The translations under genes were made by a program, and so were the position numbers. Shown here piece after piece: positions 25,816-34,042 of a stretch of DNA of 64,000 nucleotides. Within the stretch, counting starts at the first letter, position 1; every line of letters begins with the position of its first letter. Below the pieces are notes generated by a model. That model did not search any database, was not told the DNA's origin, and was given only the letters and a program-made list of their open reading frames with translations. Source of the DNA: Mongoliibacter ruber (GTDB lineage: Bacteria; Bacteroidota; Bacteroidia; Cytophagales; Cyclobacteriaceae); contig NZ_PVTR01000001.1 in NCBI RefSeq assembly GCF_003003005.1, positions 551,913-615,912 of the forward strand. The letters run 5' to 3'.

Positions 25816-26403
25816 ATGCCAAAGCCCCATAAATTCCCAACCCTATACAATGAAGTATTGCAAATAAACATTTCAAAGTTGAAAGGTTGGGGCTACCTTG
25901 ACCCGGAACAGATTAAAAGCGGTACATTAAACTGGAGCAGGAACGGAAACCCCACAGGCAGTATTTCAATAAGAGTAAACACCCACAGCGAACAACCATA
26001 CATTGAACTGAAATACAATTTTAAAGACGAACCCCGAAACTATAAAGTATATTTGACCTCAACCCCTTCAAACCTGAACAGGGGTGAAATATGGTACTTC
26101 ATTTGCCCACAAACAAAGAAGCGTTGCCGTAAACTGTATTCAATAGGCGGTTACTTTTTGCACCGTGAAGCGTTCAACGGCTGCATGTACGAAACACAAA
26201 CCCAAAGCAAGAAATACAGGCGACTGGATAAAACATTGGGCGTTTACTTCAAATGTGAAAGCCTGTACAGCGAACTGTATAAAAAGCATTTCAAAAAAAC
26301 GTATGCAGGAAAACCAACCAAAAAGTATTTGCGGTTAATTGAACAAATACAGAAAGCTGAAAGCATACCATACCACGAAGTTGAACGGGCAATATTAAGT
26401 TGA
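25816..26403 (+). CDS. Unknown element protein with Cys motif
   Basis: 195 aa; function unknown. An N-terminal beta-rich part (SISIRVNTHSEQPYIELKYNF) leads to FICPQTKKRCRKLY and FNGCMYETQTQSKKYRR, a treble-clef-like Cys arrangement with basic surroundings that may bind nucleic acid. I associate this kind of protein with Bacteroidota mobile elements. It is the last gene before the right boundary. Confidence 0.55.
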   Translation: MPKPHKFPTLYNEVLQINISKLKGWGYLDPEQIKSGTLNWSRNGNPTGSISIRVNTHSEQPYIELKYNFKDEPRNYKVYLTSTPSNLNRGEIWYFICPQTKKRCRKLYSIGGYFLHREAFNGCMYETQTQSKKYRRLDKTLGVYFKCESLYSELYKKHFKKTYAGKPTKKYLRLIEQIQKAESIPYHEVERAILS

Positions 26404-26551
26404 TATATTAACCGGAAAGTTTCTTTTTTCCCGTCCGGGAACTACTCAATAAACCAACCCTGTTTTTGCCCAAAAAGCGGCTTTTTTGTGCATGCTTGTA
26501 CCTTATTTGTACCTAATATTTATAACTAATTGAATATCAATGATAATTACT
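26404..26551. other. Right end of the element, non-coding, with inverted end repeat
   Basis: ATTTGTACCTA (26505-26515) is the inverse of TAGGTACAAAT at 18595-18605, and another GTACC lies 10 nt before it. This mirrors the left end, as expected for arm-type recombinase sites near both termini. Confidence 0.5.
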
Positions 26552-26569
26552 TTTTTCATCGGAAAGTAA
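26552..26569 (+). repeat. attR-like direct repeat
   Basis: TTTTTCATCGGAAAGTAA matches the mnmE 3' end at 16 of 18 positions and sits 148 nt past the last element gene. Confidence 0.7.
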
Positions 26570-26877
26570 ACTAAATTGAGGAACTCCCTTACCATGATGT
26601 TTTTAGGCAGCAAAAAATTCAAAAATTAATTTTTAGCCACTTAGTAAATAGTTATTTACTCATAACCCTTCCTATTCTAATTTTTTTTATAGAAATGTAA
26701 AAACTGACAGTCTTTTACATTAATTATCAGACCATTGCTGAAATTTTGAACTATTGTACGATTTACTTTCAATATATAACTTAATTTCTAAATAATATGG
26801 CAAAAACTTGCTATTGGTCTCAGTTTTGATACATTACAGGTAAGTAAATTTTTGAAAAACTAAACCAATATACAATT
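26570..26877. other. Host intergenic region after the element
   Basis: This 308-nt AT-rich region was presumably the original mnmE downstream flank and carries the promoter of the ATP-grasp gene. It holds a small near-palindrome AGTAAATAGTTATTTACT at 26643-26660. No gene was seen. Confidence 0.5.
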
Positions 26878-28098
26878 ATGGCAAAGTGTTTTGCACTGAT
26901 GGGCTGGAGTTTACCCGTGATAGAAAGCATGCAAAAACTCAATAAACCTTATGTGGTAGTTTCATTCCCTGATTTTGAGGGATATGCAAAAGAGAATAAT
27001 ATTCCCTTTGTGAGTTATCAGTTTGACGAATGGAGTGACACATCAAACTCACTGGATTTATATGAAAAACTGAAACCATTTGAAGCTGATGTGGCCGTAC
27101 CCCTATTTGAGGAAACAGTTGAATGGGCTGGAGCGCTCAACTCTATTTATAGAGGAGACCCTCGTGTCTTGAACCGCGCCTTTTTATTCCGGAACAAAGC
27201 TATGATGAAAAGAAAAGCTTTGATCGGCGGCCTGCGCGTAGGCTTATTTGAAGAAGTTTATAACAAAGAAGGTGTTAAAAATTTCATGAAAAGACTCAAT
27301 CAGGCAAACCTTCAGATAGATGGTGAGCAGGATAGTTGGGTGCATATCAAACCATTTGCTTCGGCAGGTACGGTCGGGCATAGACTTTTGAGGTCAATGC
27401 AGGACATAGAAGAGAAATGCCAGGAAAGTGATTTTCCTTGTTTGGCCGAAAGCCACCTGCCGGGAACAGAGTTTTCTTGTGAGGCATTTATCCACGGTGG
27501 AAAAATCCGTTTCCTCAACATTACAGAATACGTGAAATTGGGGTATTCCAACTTTATACCCGAAGGTCATCACTTGCATTCCAAGCGTGATAAAATCATG
27601 AAAGAGATGCAAAAACTAGTTGACCTATTCGGTATAGAATATGGAATGATCCATCCGGAATGGTTCCTTACTGAAAATGATGAGTTGAGTTTTGGTGAGG
27701 TTGCTTGTAGGATTCCAGGAGGGCATATCTTGGAATTAGCGGCAAAAGCTTATGATTTTGATGCCTTAGGTGCCTTTGTACTTTGTCATGATCCAAGCTT
27801 GACAGAGGAAGAATTAAATGAAATCCTTCCTCCATTGGATGCAAGACCAAAACAATTCTATGGTAATGTGATGATCTATCCACACAAAGATGTCATCAAT
27901 AAGCTCGAGATTCCGGATGAATTGAAAGAGGAGTCCTATTTCCTTGATCACAATCTGATTCCACCGTATACCAATCAAAAGATCAATAGCCGTGAAGGTT
28001 TTGGGAATCACTTTGGTACGGTCAATTTCAAAGGCGAAGATCCCGATAGAATGACAGAATTGCTTTTACATTACGAAAATGTAGATTTTTATCATTAA
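26878..28098 (+). CDS. ATP-grasp domain protein (putative amidoligase)
   Basis: 406 aa. An N-terminal pre-ATP-grasp Rossmann-like domain (~1-110) is followed by an ATP-grasp fold (~115-310). Visible parts are HIKPFASAGTVGHRLL (glycine-rich nucleotide loop), CLAESHLPGTEFSCEAFI (hinge and strand) and SFGEVACRIPGGHILELA (metal-binding Glu/Asn-type motif with Arg). Such enzymes activate a carboxylate with ATP to form an amide or peptide bond. The substrate is unknown. It precedes a papain-like/alanine racemase gene pair on the same strand, but a hairpin at 28121-28151 separates it from them. Confidence 0.85.
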   Translation: MAKCFALMGWSLPVIESMQKLNKPYVVVSFPDFEGYAKENNIPFVSYQFDEWSDTSNSLDLYEKLKPFEADVAVPLFEETVEWAGALNSIYRGDPRVLNRAFLFRNKAMMKRKALIGGLRVGLFEEVYNKEGVKNFMKRLNQANLQIDGEQDSWVHIKPFASAGTVGHRLLRSMQDIEEKCQESDFPCLAESHLPGTEFSCEAFIHGGKIRFLNITEYVKLGYSNFIPEGHHLHSKRDKIMKEMQKLVDLFGIEYGMIHPEWFLTENDELSFGEVACRIPGGHILELAAKAYDFDALGAFVLCHDPSLTEEELNEILPPLDARPKQFYGNVMIYPHKDVINKLEIPDELKEESYFLDHNLIPPYTNQKINSREGFGNHFGTVNFKGEDPDRMTELLLHYENVDFYH

Positions 28099-28120
28099 GA
28101 ATTGATAGTGCAACCTTAAG

Positions 28121-28151
28121 AATACAACCTTTCATTTTGGAAGGTTGTATT
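28121..28151 (+). terminator. Hairpin between the ATP-grasp gene and the papain-like gene
   Basis: AATACAACCTT-tcattttgg-AAGGTTGTATT forms an 11-bp perfect stem followed by TTACATTT. It probably terminates or attenuates the ATP-grasp transcript. A TAnnTTTG-like word (TAATTTTG, 28192-28199) follows just before the next gene. Confidence 0.7.
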
Positions 28152-28206
28152 TTACATTTCACCCCTTCAAAAAGACTACATTTAATTTTAATAATTTTGC
28201 TTTTTT

Positions 28207-30201
28207 ATGCATAATCCAGTGCTTACAGACAACACATATCAGAAATTCGAAGAACAACACAAGGAGTTTAGACAGGCCACAGCACTCACCAGACCTGAAA
28301 AAGCACAGAAAATGATGGGGCAAATTGATTTGCTTATTGATAGCCCGGAAGGTCTTGATTTCATTTTCCAAAATATAGAAAGCCTGTCAAAAGCAGGGAT
28401 TTTTGAAGGTTCACCTTGGGCTGATCCATCCAAACTAGTCGCTAGCCTGGTAAATGGAACGCTGAAAAGTGGCCATCCAAACTCCACCATAGAAATATTG
28501 AGTGAATTGCGCTTGTTGGCGATTGCCAAAGGCATGATGGAAATTAAGGGAACCAGTCCGACTGATGCTGAAAACTTTATTCAAGAGGTCATAGTGGCCA
28601 ACCTTGAGTTTGTTTTCAATGAACCTTTGGAAGAAACCAGACTGGTCATGAGTGAACATGAACTGAAAAAAGTACATACTCTTTTCAAATTCATCTCAGA
28701 AAAAACCAAACTCGATAATGTCAAAGAAAAGCTTGTAGAAGAGCTGACTCTGATCTGCGAACAGAGACCTGTGGTCACTGAAAAACAGAGGAAAATAATA
28801 GCTCTTGTTAAAGAGAAGATAGACCTGGATCCTAAGAAGGACTTGGACGCTCGCCTATTAAAGTTTCAAAGGTGCATATACAGACCTACCATCAATTCAG
28901 TCAATAAAGATTACAAAAAATACAGGACATTGTTAAAAACTTTGACCTTTGATCAGTTGAGGGAGGAGTCTATTGAGATGAGTAGGGCTATGCTGAGCTT
29001 TGGCTTGGTGAGCCAATACCACCCCATTTTAGTGATACACCTTATTGAAAAAGAGCAGAAAGAACTGGTTCCATTGTGTTTGGGATTGACTGAGGCAGGC
29101 ACCGCAAGATGGCGAGAACATGAAGCTTTTATCTGCGATTTGATACTCAAAACCATTCATCCTTACAATGCACAGTGCCTTTATGGACTTGCCAAAATGC
29201 TGGAATCGGGGATTTTCTCACGGGAAGCTGTCCGATCGGGTTTGGCAAATATGCTGACCATAAAAGTCCATCCAGAAGTAGAGGAGCGTATTTTGAAATC
29301 CACCAAAACTCCTCACGAGAAAATCAGTGCTCTTCAATACCTCATGGGCGCATTGTTCAGGGTTTTGGGTCAACCTCTGGGAGTCGGACAGGGAAATAAC
29401 CCCACCTGCCAAAGTGCCCGTGGTATCAGCATGTGGAGTCAGCATGCGCCTGCCAAGCTTATCAATATGGTGCAAACAGCTGCCACTTACAACGACCTGA
29501 CTTTCCGATTTGAGGCTAAAGAAATCAAATCATCAGAGGTTGGATTGGGTTTGGTTCAAAACCTAGACCACAACTTGGACGCAGTATCAGTGACACTAGT
29601 GCCCATGCTTGATAAAGTGTACAATGAAATGATGCTCAGGGCCTCAGGAAGAGGTGAAGACCCTCACAAATGGGTAAATCCAGCGCTTTATGGACAATGG
29701 ATACAAATCGGTTTTGCCTCAGCTTATGATTATTTGTCAAATGCCATAGTAGATTATAACGGATTTATCAGCGTGTTATATGCCATGTGCCATCCCAAAT
29801 ACAATGGTGGACACAGGTTGATTTACCCAAACCCTGTGGGCATCTTCATCACAAGTGCCAAAGGAGACATGTTGGGATTTCACGCAGTGTCTTTACTTCG
29901 TGTGGATGTTGATTTCAAAGGAGTATACAGGGCATATTTTCTCAACCCTAATAATGAAGGGCGGCAAGACTGGGGACAAAAAATCAAGCCTTCTGTGTAC
30001 GGAAATGGCGAAATATATGGAGAATCGTCCTTACCATTACATGAATTTGCCGCAAGGGTATATGCCTTTCATTACAACAACTTGGAAGCTGCAGATAAAA
30101 TGGATAATGTTCCAGATTTAGAAATCCAGAAAATTAAAAAATTGGCCAAGGAAAGTTGGGGACGTTCTTACACTTGGTTAGAAACAAAAAAAATATGGTA
30201 A
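28207..30201 (+). CDS. Large protein with papain-like cysteine peptidase/transferase signature
   Basis: 664 aa, no signal peptide. Residues 1-~380 are helical with no recognised family. The C-terminal part shows Gln395 six residues before Cys401 (QGNNPTCQSARG), the same spacing as papain's oxyanion Gln19 and Cys25. His559 lies in GFHAVSLLRV, with Asn580/Asn582 in YFLNPNNEGRQDWG. This gives a plausible Cys-His-Asn triad in papain order. The assignment is by eye; I know no named family. The gene overlaps the alanine racemase start by 7 nt (ATGGTAA), so the two are coupled. It could cleave, transfer or cap a peptide bearing D-alanine. Confidence 0.7.
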   Translation: MHNPVLTDNTYQKFEEQHKEFRQATALTRPEKAQKMMGQIDLLIDSPEGLDFIFQNIESLSKAGIFEGSPWADPSKLVASLVNGTLKSGHPNSTIEILSELRLLAIAKGMMEIKGTSPTDAENFIQEVIVANLEFVFNEPLEETRLVMSEHELKKVHTLFKFISEKTKLDNVKEKLVEELTLICEQRPVVTEKQRKIIALVKEKIDLDPKKDLDARLLKFQRCIYRPTINSVNKDYKKYRTLLKTLTFDQLREESIEMSRAMLSFGLVSQYHPILVIHLIEKEQKELVPLCLGLTEAGTARWREHEAFICDLILKTIHPYNAQCLYGLAKMLESGIFSREAVRSGLANMLTIKVHPEVEERILKSTKTPHEKISALQYLMGALFRVLGQPLGVGQGNNPTCQSARGISMWSQHAPAKLINMVQTAATYNDLTFRFEAKEIKSSEVGLGLVQNLDHNLDAVSVTLVPMLDKVYNEMMLRASGRGEDPHKWVNPALYGQWIQIGFASAYDYLSNAIVDYNGFISVLYAMCHPKYNGGHRLIYPNPVGIFITSAKGDMLGFHAVSLLRVDVDFKGVYRAYFLNPNNEGRQDWGQKIKPSVYGNGEIYGESSLPLHEFAARVYAFHYNNLEAADKMDNVPDLEIQKIKKLAKESWGRSYTWLETKKIW

Positions 30202-31352
30202 AACATTCCTCGAGGATTGAATTGAAGCAATCCGCATATAAGAATAATATAAATTTTATAAAAAAGAAGATTGGAGAACATGCCATCGTATCTTCAGTGG
30301 TGAAGGCCAATGCTTATGGTCATGGCATTCGCACATTTGTGCCTATGGCAGAAAAATGCGGCATCAATCATTTTTCTGTTGCTTCAAGTTTTGAAGCAGA
30401 AGAAGTACTGAGCGTATGTTCCCCGAATAGCCGTATCATGATCATGGGTATCATATACGAAGTGGATATTCCTTGGGCTATAGAACATGACATTGAGTTC
30501 TTTGTGTACAATTATGAGCGCTTACCCAAGACTTTGGAGGCTGCCAAAAAAATCGGCAAAGCTGCAAAAGTGCATATTGAAGTAGAGACCGGTGCAAATA
30601 GAACGGGACTTCCTCAAAAGGACTTTCTTAAAGTACTCAATTACTTGAAAAAACACAGTGAACATATCATCTTCGAAGGTCTTTGTACACATTTCGGAGG
30701 AGCTGAGTCTGTTTCCAATCAATTTAAAATTGACATGCAACACAAGCGGTACAAAGCTTTTCTCAAGCAATGCCGTGAAAAGAAAATAGAACCTGCCGTG
30801 CGCCACATAGCCTGTTCAGCCGCTGCCTTAGCGATGCAGGACACAGTATATGACATGGTAAGAATTGGGGTGGCTCAATATGGTTTTTGGCCTAGTCCTG
30901 ATATCTATTATGCCCATCTGCACGAAACCAATAAAAAAGCAGACAACTCACTCAAAAGAATATTTTCTTGGAAAACTGACATCATGGATATCCGCGATGT
31001 AGAGCAAGGTGAGTTTATTGGATATGGCACTTCCTTTCAGGCTACACATAAAATGACCATTGCCGTCATGCCTTTAGGCTACTCCAACGGTTATCCCAGA
31101 GCTTTGTCTAATCGTGGTCAAGTGTTGATTCATGGTAAAAAAGCGCCAATTGTAGGCCTTATCAACATGAACCTGTTTATGGTAGACATCACCCACATCA
31201 AGGAAGCGGAACTGGGAGATGAGGTGGTACTGATAGGGCGCCAAAACAACAATGTCATCAATGTGGCGAGTTTTACCAATAGCACACAGCTACTGAACAA
31301 CGAAATGCTAAGTAGATTGCCCGCTGCGATTCCTCGAACAGTAGTGAAATAA
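30195..31352 (+). CDS. alr: Alanine racemase (stand-alone, PLP-dependent)
   Basis: 385 aa. I choose the ATG at 30195 inside the upstream stop region because the racemase fold begins directly there (SSRIELKQSAYKNNI). The PLP lysine motif VVKANAYGHG is near residue 36, and the second catalytic Tyr is in FIGYGTSFQA. The fold-type-III barrel residues (ANRTGL, HFGGAES, MVRIGVAQYG) and the C-terminal substrate loop (GLINMNLFMVDIT) are all intact. It interconverts L- and D-alanine. In many Bacteroidota the essential alanine racemase is fused to MurF, so this separate copy may serve a special pathway with its coupled upstream gene. Confidence 0.93.
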   Translation: MVKHSSRIELKQSAYKNNINFIKKKIGEHAIVSSVVKANAYGHGIRTFVPMAEKCGINHFSVASSFEAEEVLSVCSPNSRIMIMGIIYEVDIPWAIEHDIEFFVYNYERLPKTLEAAKKIGKAAKVHIEVETGANRTGLPQKDFLKVLNYLKKHSEHIIFEGLCTHFGGAESVSNQFKIDMQHKRYKAFLKQCREKKIEPAVRHIACSAAALAMQDTVYDMVRIGVAQYGFWPSPDIYYAHLHETNKKADNSLKRIFSWKTDIMDIRDVEQGEFIGYGTSFQATHKMTIAVMPLGYSNGYPRALSNRGQVLIHGKKAPIVGLINMNLFMVDITHIKEAELGDEVVLIGRQNNNVINVASFTNSTQLLNNEMLSRLPAAIPRTVVK

Positions 31353-31598
31353 ATCAACAACAAGCCATAGTTGGAAAAGCAGCTTAAATGCTTTATATAC
31401 TTATAATTGTATTGAATTTAGCAAGGATCAGTGGTCCTGATTTTAATCGTTAATATATATTCATAGTTCATTTGCCACAGCCAATTCGATTGCTTACCCA
31501 CAACTCATAGAAACAAGTACCAAGTGTCTAGAGAATATAATTCCAGTGAAGATTCTTTAAGAAATCAAAGGTTGAGTAAAGTCGAGAATGATAAACCG

Positions 31599-31641
31599 GA
31601 AATCCTGAAAAAGAAGATTACGCTTCCTTTTTCAGGATTTC
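31599..31641. terminator. Strong hairpin at the 3' end of the LysR gene
   Basis: GAAATCCTGAAAAAG ... CTTTTTCAGGATTTC forms a ~15-bp stem with a short loop, overlapping the last codons of the LysR gene. It lies between convergent units (alr and LysR). Confidence 0.7.
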
Positions 31642-32565
31642 TTTCTCCGCAGTTACTTCTCCAAAAAACCTGGAAGCAATTTTTTCTTTTTCTTTTTTCA
31701 GAAACTCCAAATAGGCCAATGGAAGTGGAAGGTGTTTTTTCCCCTTAAGCCAGACCAATCTCCATTTGGTAGTAATTGGCAAACCCTTGACAGAAATAAT
31801 CCTGAGTTGCTCTGCCACAAGTTCATTTTTTATCCCAATAATTGGCATTATTGAATAACCCAGCCCAGCCAATACTGCCTGTTTTACGGCCTCATTGGAA
31901 GTCAGTTCCATCTTTTTGTGGATAGAAATCTTGCTGCCTTCAATAAAACGTTCCATCGTTTGACGGGTACCTGAGCCTTTTTCCCTAAAGATCAATGGCA
32001 TTTCCTGAAAAATTTCTTCCGGATCCATTTTTTCATTCAAAGAAGATCGGGTATTGCCAATCAGATAAAGGTCATTATCCAGCAAATCAAGATACTCCAA
32101 ATTGACCGCTTTAGGTAAGATGGAAACTAGTGCAAAATCCACTTCATTATTTTCCAAGCTTTTCATGACCATGCTTTTGTTGGTCACATCCATATGCAAT
32201 TCAACACCTGAATGCTCATTTAGAAAATCCCCTAGAAAATATGGCATTACATATTTACCAGTTGACACAACAGCTATTTTCAATCGGCCAGTCAATTGAC
32301 CTTTATAAGCCATTGTTTTGCTATCAATTGCCTGTACTTGATTGATGATATTTTCTGCTAAGACTGCTATTTCTTGCCCAAATTCAGTAATGTGGATTTT
32401 TCTACCGATCACTTCGGTCAAAGGGATATCAAATTGATCCTGAAAGTTTTTGAGCTGAATAGATACCGCGGGCTGCGTCAGATGCAAAGATTCGGCAGCC
32501 TTCGTAATCGAAACTGTCTCTACTACTTTTTGAAATACCAGCAATTGATGAAGCGTATAATTCAT
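31618..32565 (-). CDS. LysR-family transcriptional regulator
   Basis: 315 aa. The N-terminal winged HTH is at residues 1-60 (TLHQLLVFQKVVETVSITKA, AAESLHLTQPAVSIQLKNF). A linker helix and a type-2 periplasmic-binding effector domain (~90-295: RLKIAVVSTGKYVMPYFLG, FREKGSGTRQTMERF, LGYSIMPI) follow. It resembles CbbR/CysL-type regulators. It is divergent from the 98-aa protein and SbtA transporter across a 128-nt spacer, so it probably controls them, perhaps in response to a metabolite linked to carbon assimilation. Confidence 0.93.
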   Translation of the reverse strand: MNYTLHQLLVFQKVVETVSITKAAESLHLTQPAVSIQLKNFQDQFDIPLTEVIGRKIHITEFGQEIAVLAENIINQVQAIDSKTMAYKGQLTGRLKIAVVSTGKYVMPYFLGDFLNEHSGVELHMDVTNKSMVMKSLENNEVDFALVSILPKAVNLEYLDLLDNDLYLIGNTRSSLNEKMDPEEIFQEMPLIFREKGSGTRQTMERFIEGSKISIHKKMELTSNEAVKQAVLAGLGYSIMPIIGIKNELVAEQLRIISVKGLPITTKWRLVWLKGKKHLPLPLAYLEFLKKEKEKIASRFFGEVTAEKEILKKEA

Positions 32566-32693
32566 AAATTTTTTTTATGGTTTCGATTATAAACTTAAAT
32601 AAAAATATATAAAATTTTGAATTCACTTTTGCTCCCTGAAAATAAAGAGCACATAAATTTTACTAATCCAAAGACTTTAGCATTATCTCTCAA

Positions 32694-32990
32694 ATGGAAA
32701 AATCATTAGACTTAAAGCTTATTTCGGGCGAATTCAACCCTATAGACGCCAAGGAAATCTTGATAAATCTTGTTAACGACAAATTGAATTTCCATGTTAG
32801 GAAAAACTTCAGTTCAACAATAAGATTTGGAGCACCCGACGAAAATTCAGCCCAAAGAATTACTGAATTGAATGGTGAATTAAGAAACATAATGGAGTTT
32901 TTTGATCAAATGGACATGGCAAACGGAAGCTTTTCCATCAATGCTACAATCGAACTTCGCAGTATCGAAACCAAAGAGCAAAACATTTGA
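32694..32990 (+). CDS. Small unknown protein preceding SbtA
   Basis: 98 aa; not recognised. It has no signal peptide or membrane segment. The N-terminal half alternates beta and helix (LDLKLISGEFNPIDAKEILINLVND), followed by a helix and a final strand (SINATIELRSIE). It is not a PII-like SbtB: the PII T-loop and length are absent. Its position between the LysR promoter and sbtA (37-nt gap) suggests a regulatory or accessory role for the transporter, by context only. Confidence 0.65.
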   Translation: MEKSLDLKLISGEFNPIDAKEILINLVNDKLNFHVRKNFSSTIRFGAPDENSAQRITELNGELRNIMEFFDQMDMANGSFSINATIELRSIETKEQNI

Positions 32991-33027
32991 TCCTAACTGT
33001 TTTTAAAACCAAAATCCTGAAACTGAA

Positions 33028-33996
33028 ATGAATTTCAATCTCTTAGTTGAGAACCTCACCAACCCCGCCCTACTCTTTTTTGTTCTTGGATTGGTAGCTG
33101 TATTGTGCAAGAGCGACCTGGAAATCCCTCCAAACTCCTCTAAATTCATCTCACTTTACCTGTTGTTTTCAATAGGATTCAAAGGCGGGCAGGAATTAGC
33201 ACATGAAACCTTTAGCATGGAGATTTTTTGGACCATACTCTTCGGTATAGGCATAGCGATTGTAATTCCTTTTTACACATTTTTCATATTAAAAAGAAAA
33301 CTGAGCATTTATGATGCTGGTGCAGTAGCAGCCGCTTACGGATCCATCAGTGCCGTTACATTCGTTACAGCGGTGACCTATTTAGAAATCCAGAATATGG
33401 TGTTACACGGCCACATGGTTGCGATCATGGCTTTGATGGAAGCACCTGCCATTGTCGTAGGACTGCTTCTTATTTCTTCTTTTGATAAAATCGGTGGTAC
33501 TGCTGATATAGTGAAAAAGCGAACTGTTGTAAAACATTCTTTTACTAATGGAAGTGTGATGCTGATACTTGGCAGCCTGCTGATAGGTTTTTTGGCATCA
33601 GATGCACAGGCAGAAGGAATCAAACCATTTACCAATGATATTTTCAAGGGCTTTTTGGCTATCTTCCTATTGGATATGGGAATAGTCAGTGGCAGAAAAC
33701 TAGGTTCCTTTTTCTCTTATGGCTGGTTCCCGTTGGTTTTTGCTATTATCATCCCGCTTTTCAATGGTTCTGTAGTAGCAATCATGAGCTCAATGGTGAC
33801 TGATGATATCTCCAACAGGTTTATGTTGGCCATTCTGTCAGCGAGTGCCTCCTATATTGCTGTACCGGCTGCCATGAAAATGACAGTTCCTCAGGCCAAT
33901 CCTGGCTTGTTCTTACCAATGGCTTTAGCTGTTACATTTCCTGTAAACATCACTATCGGTATGCCATTGTATTACTTATTGGCTTCGGCTTTTTAA
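33028..33996 (+). CDS. sbtA: SbtA-type sodium-dependent bicarbonate transporter
   Basis: 322 aa with about ten membrane helices arranged as two inverted repeats. Family phrases are visible: NPALLFFVLGLVAVL and SDLEIPPNSSKFISLYLLFSIGFKGG near the start, then AYGSISAVTFVTA, LLDMGIVSGRK, and SASASYIAVPAAMK near the end. In cyanobacteria SbtA is a high-affinity Na+/HCO3- symporter in the inner membrane. Here it may supply bicarbonate to carboxylases in a heterotroph. It lies in an operon with the 98-aa protein and is divergent from the LysR regulator. Confidence 0.88.
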   Translation: MNFNLLVENLTNPALLFFVLGLVAVLCKSDLEIPPNSSKFISLYLLFSIGFKGGQELAHETFSMEIFWTILFGIGIAIVIPFYTFFILKRKLSIYDAGAVAAAYGSISAVTFVTAVTYLEIQNMVLHGHMVAIMALMEAPAIVVGLLLISSFDKIGGTADIVKKRTVVKHSFTNGSVMLILGSLLIGFLASDAQAEGIKPFTNDIFKGFLAIFLLDMGIVSGRKLGSFFSYGWFPLVFAIIIPLFNGSVVAIMSSMVTDDISNRFMLAILSASASYIAVPAAMKMTVPQANPGLFLPMALAVTFPVNITIGMPLYYLLASAF

Positions 33997-34042
33997 TGTT
34001 TGACATTACAAAATTGAGTTGGTATTGATATTTTCAAAAAAC

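Larger units (their letters stand above)
18466..26569 (+). mobile_element. Integrated genetic element at the mnmE 3' end (~8.1 kb)
   Basis: The element is bounded on the left by the last 18 nt of mnmE (TTTTGCATCGGGAAGTAA) and on the right by TTTTTCATCGGAAAGTAA (16 of 18 identical). Integration at the mnmE/thdF 3' end is the known strategy of Salmonella genomic island 1. Gene order: zinc-ribbon/HTH protein, tyrosine recombinase, unknown, excisionase-like HTH, small HTH, D5/P4-type helicase, zinc-ribbon replication-associated protein, two unknowns. All are on the plus strand. No relaxase, conjugation, capsid or resistance gene is visible, so it looks like a satellite-like or mobilisable-in-trans element. 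Confidence 0.8.

Noticed and set aside
18750..26403. Anti-phage defence system inside the element
   Set aside because: None of the visible motifs (HTH, recombinase, SF3 helicase, zinc ribbon) belongs to a known defence module, and the unknown proteins show no nuclease, toxin or NTPase motif I can support.
26878..31352. Single three-gene operon beyond doubt
   Set aside because: A perfect 11-bp hairpin at 28121-28151 separates the first gene from the other two, so one transcript cannot be assumed.
31524..31748. 74-aa plus-strand ORF
   Set aside because: It overlaps the 3' end of the LysR gene and the terminator hairpin; no homology features.
32694..32990. PII-like SbtB partner of SbtA
   Set aside because: The 98-aa sequence lacks the PII ferredoxin-like pattern and T-loop residues; only its position resembles sbtB.
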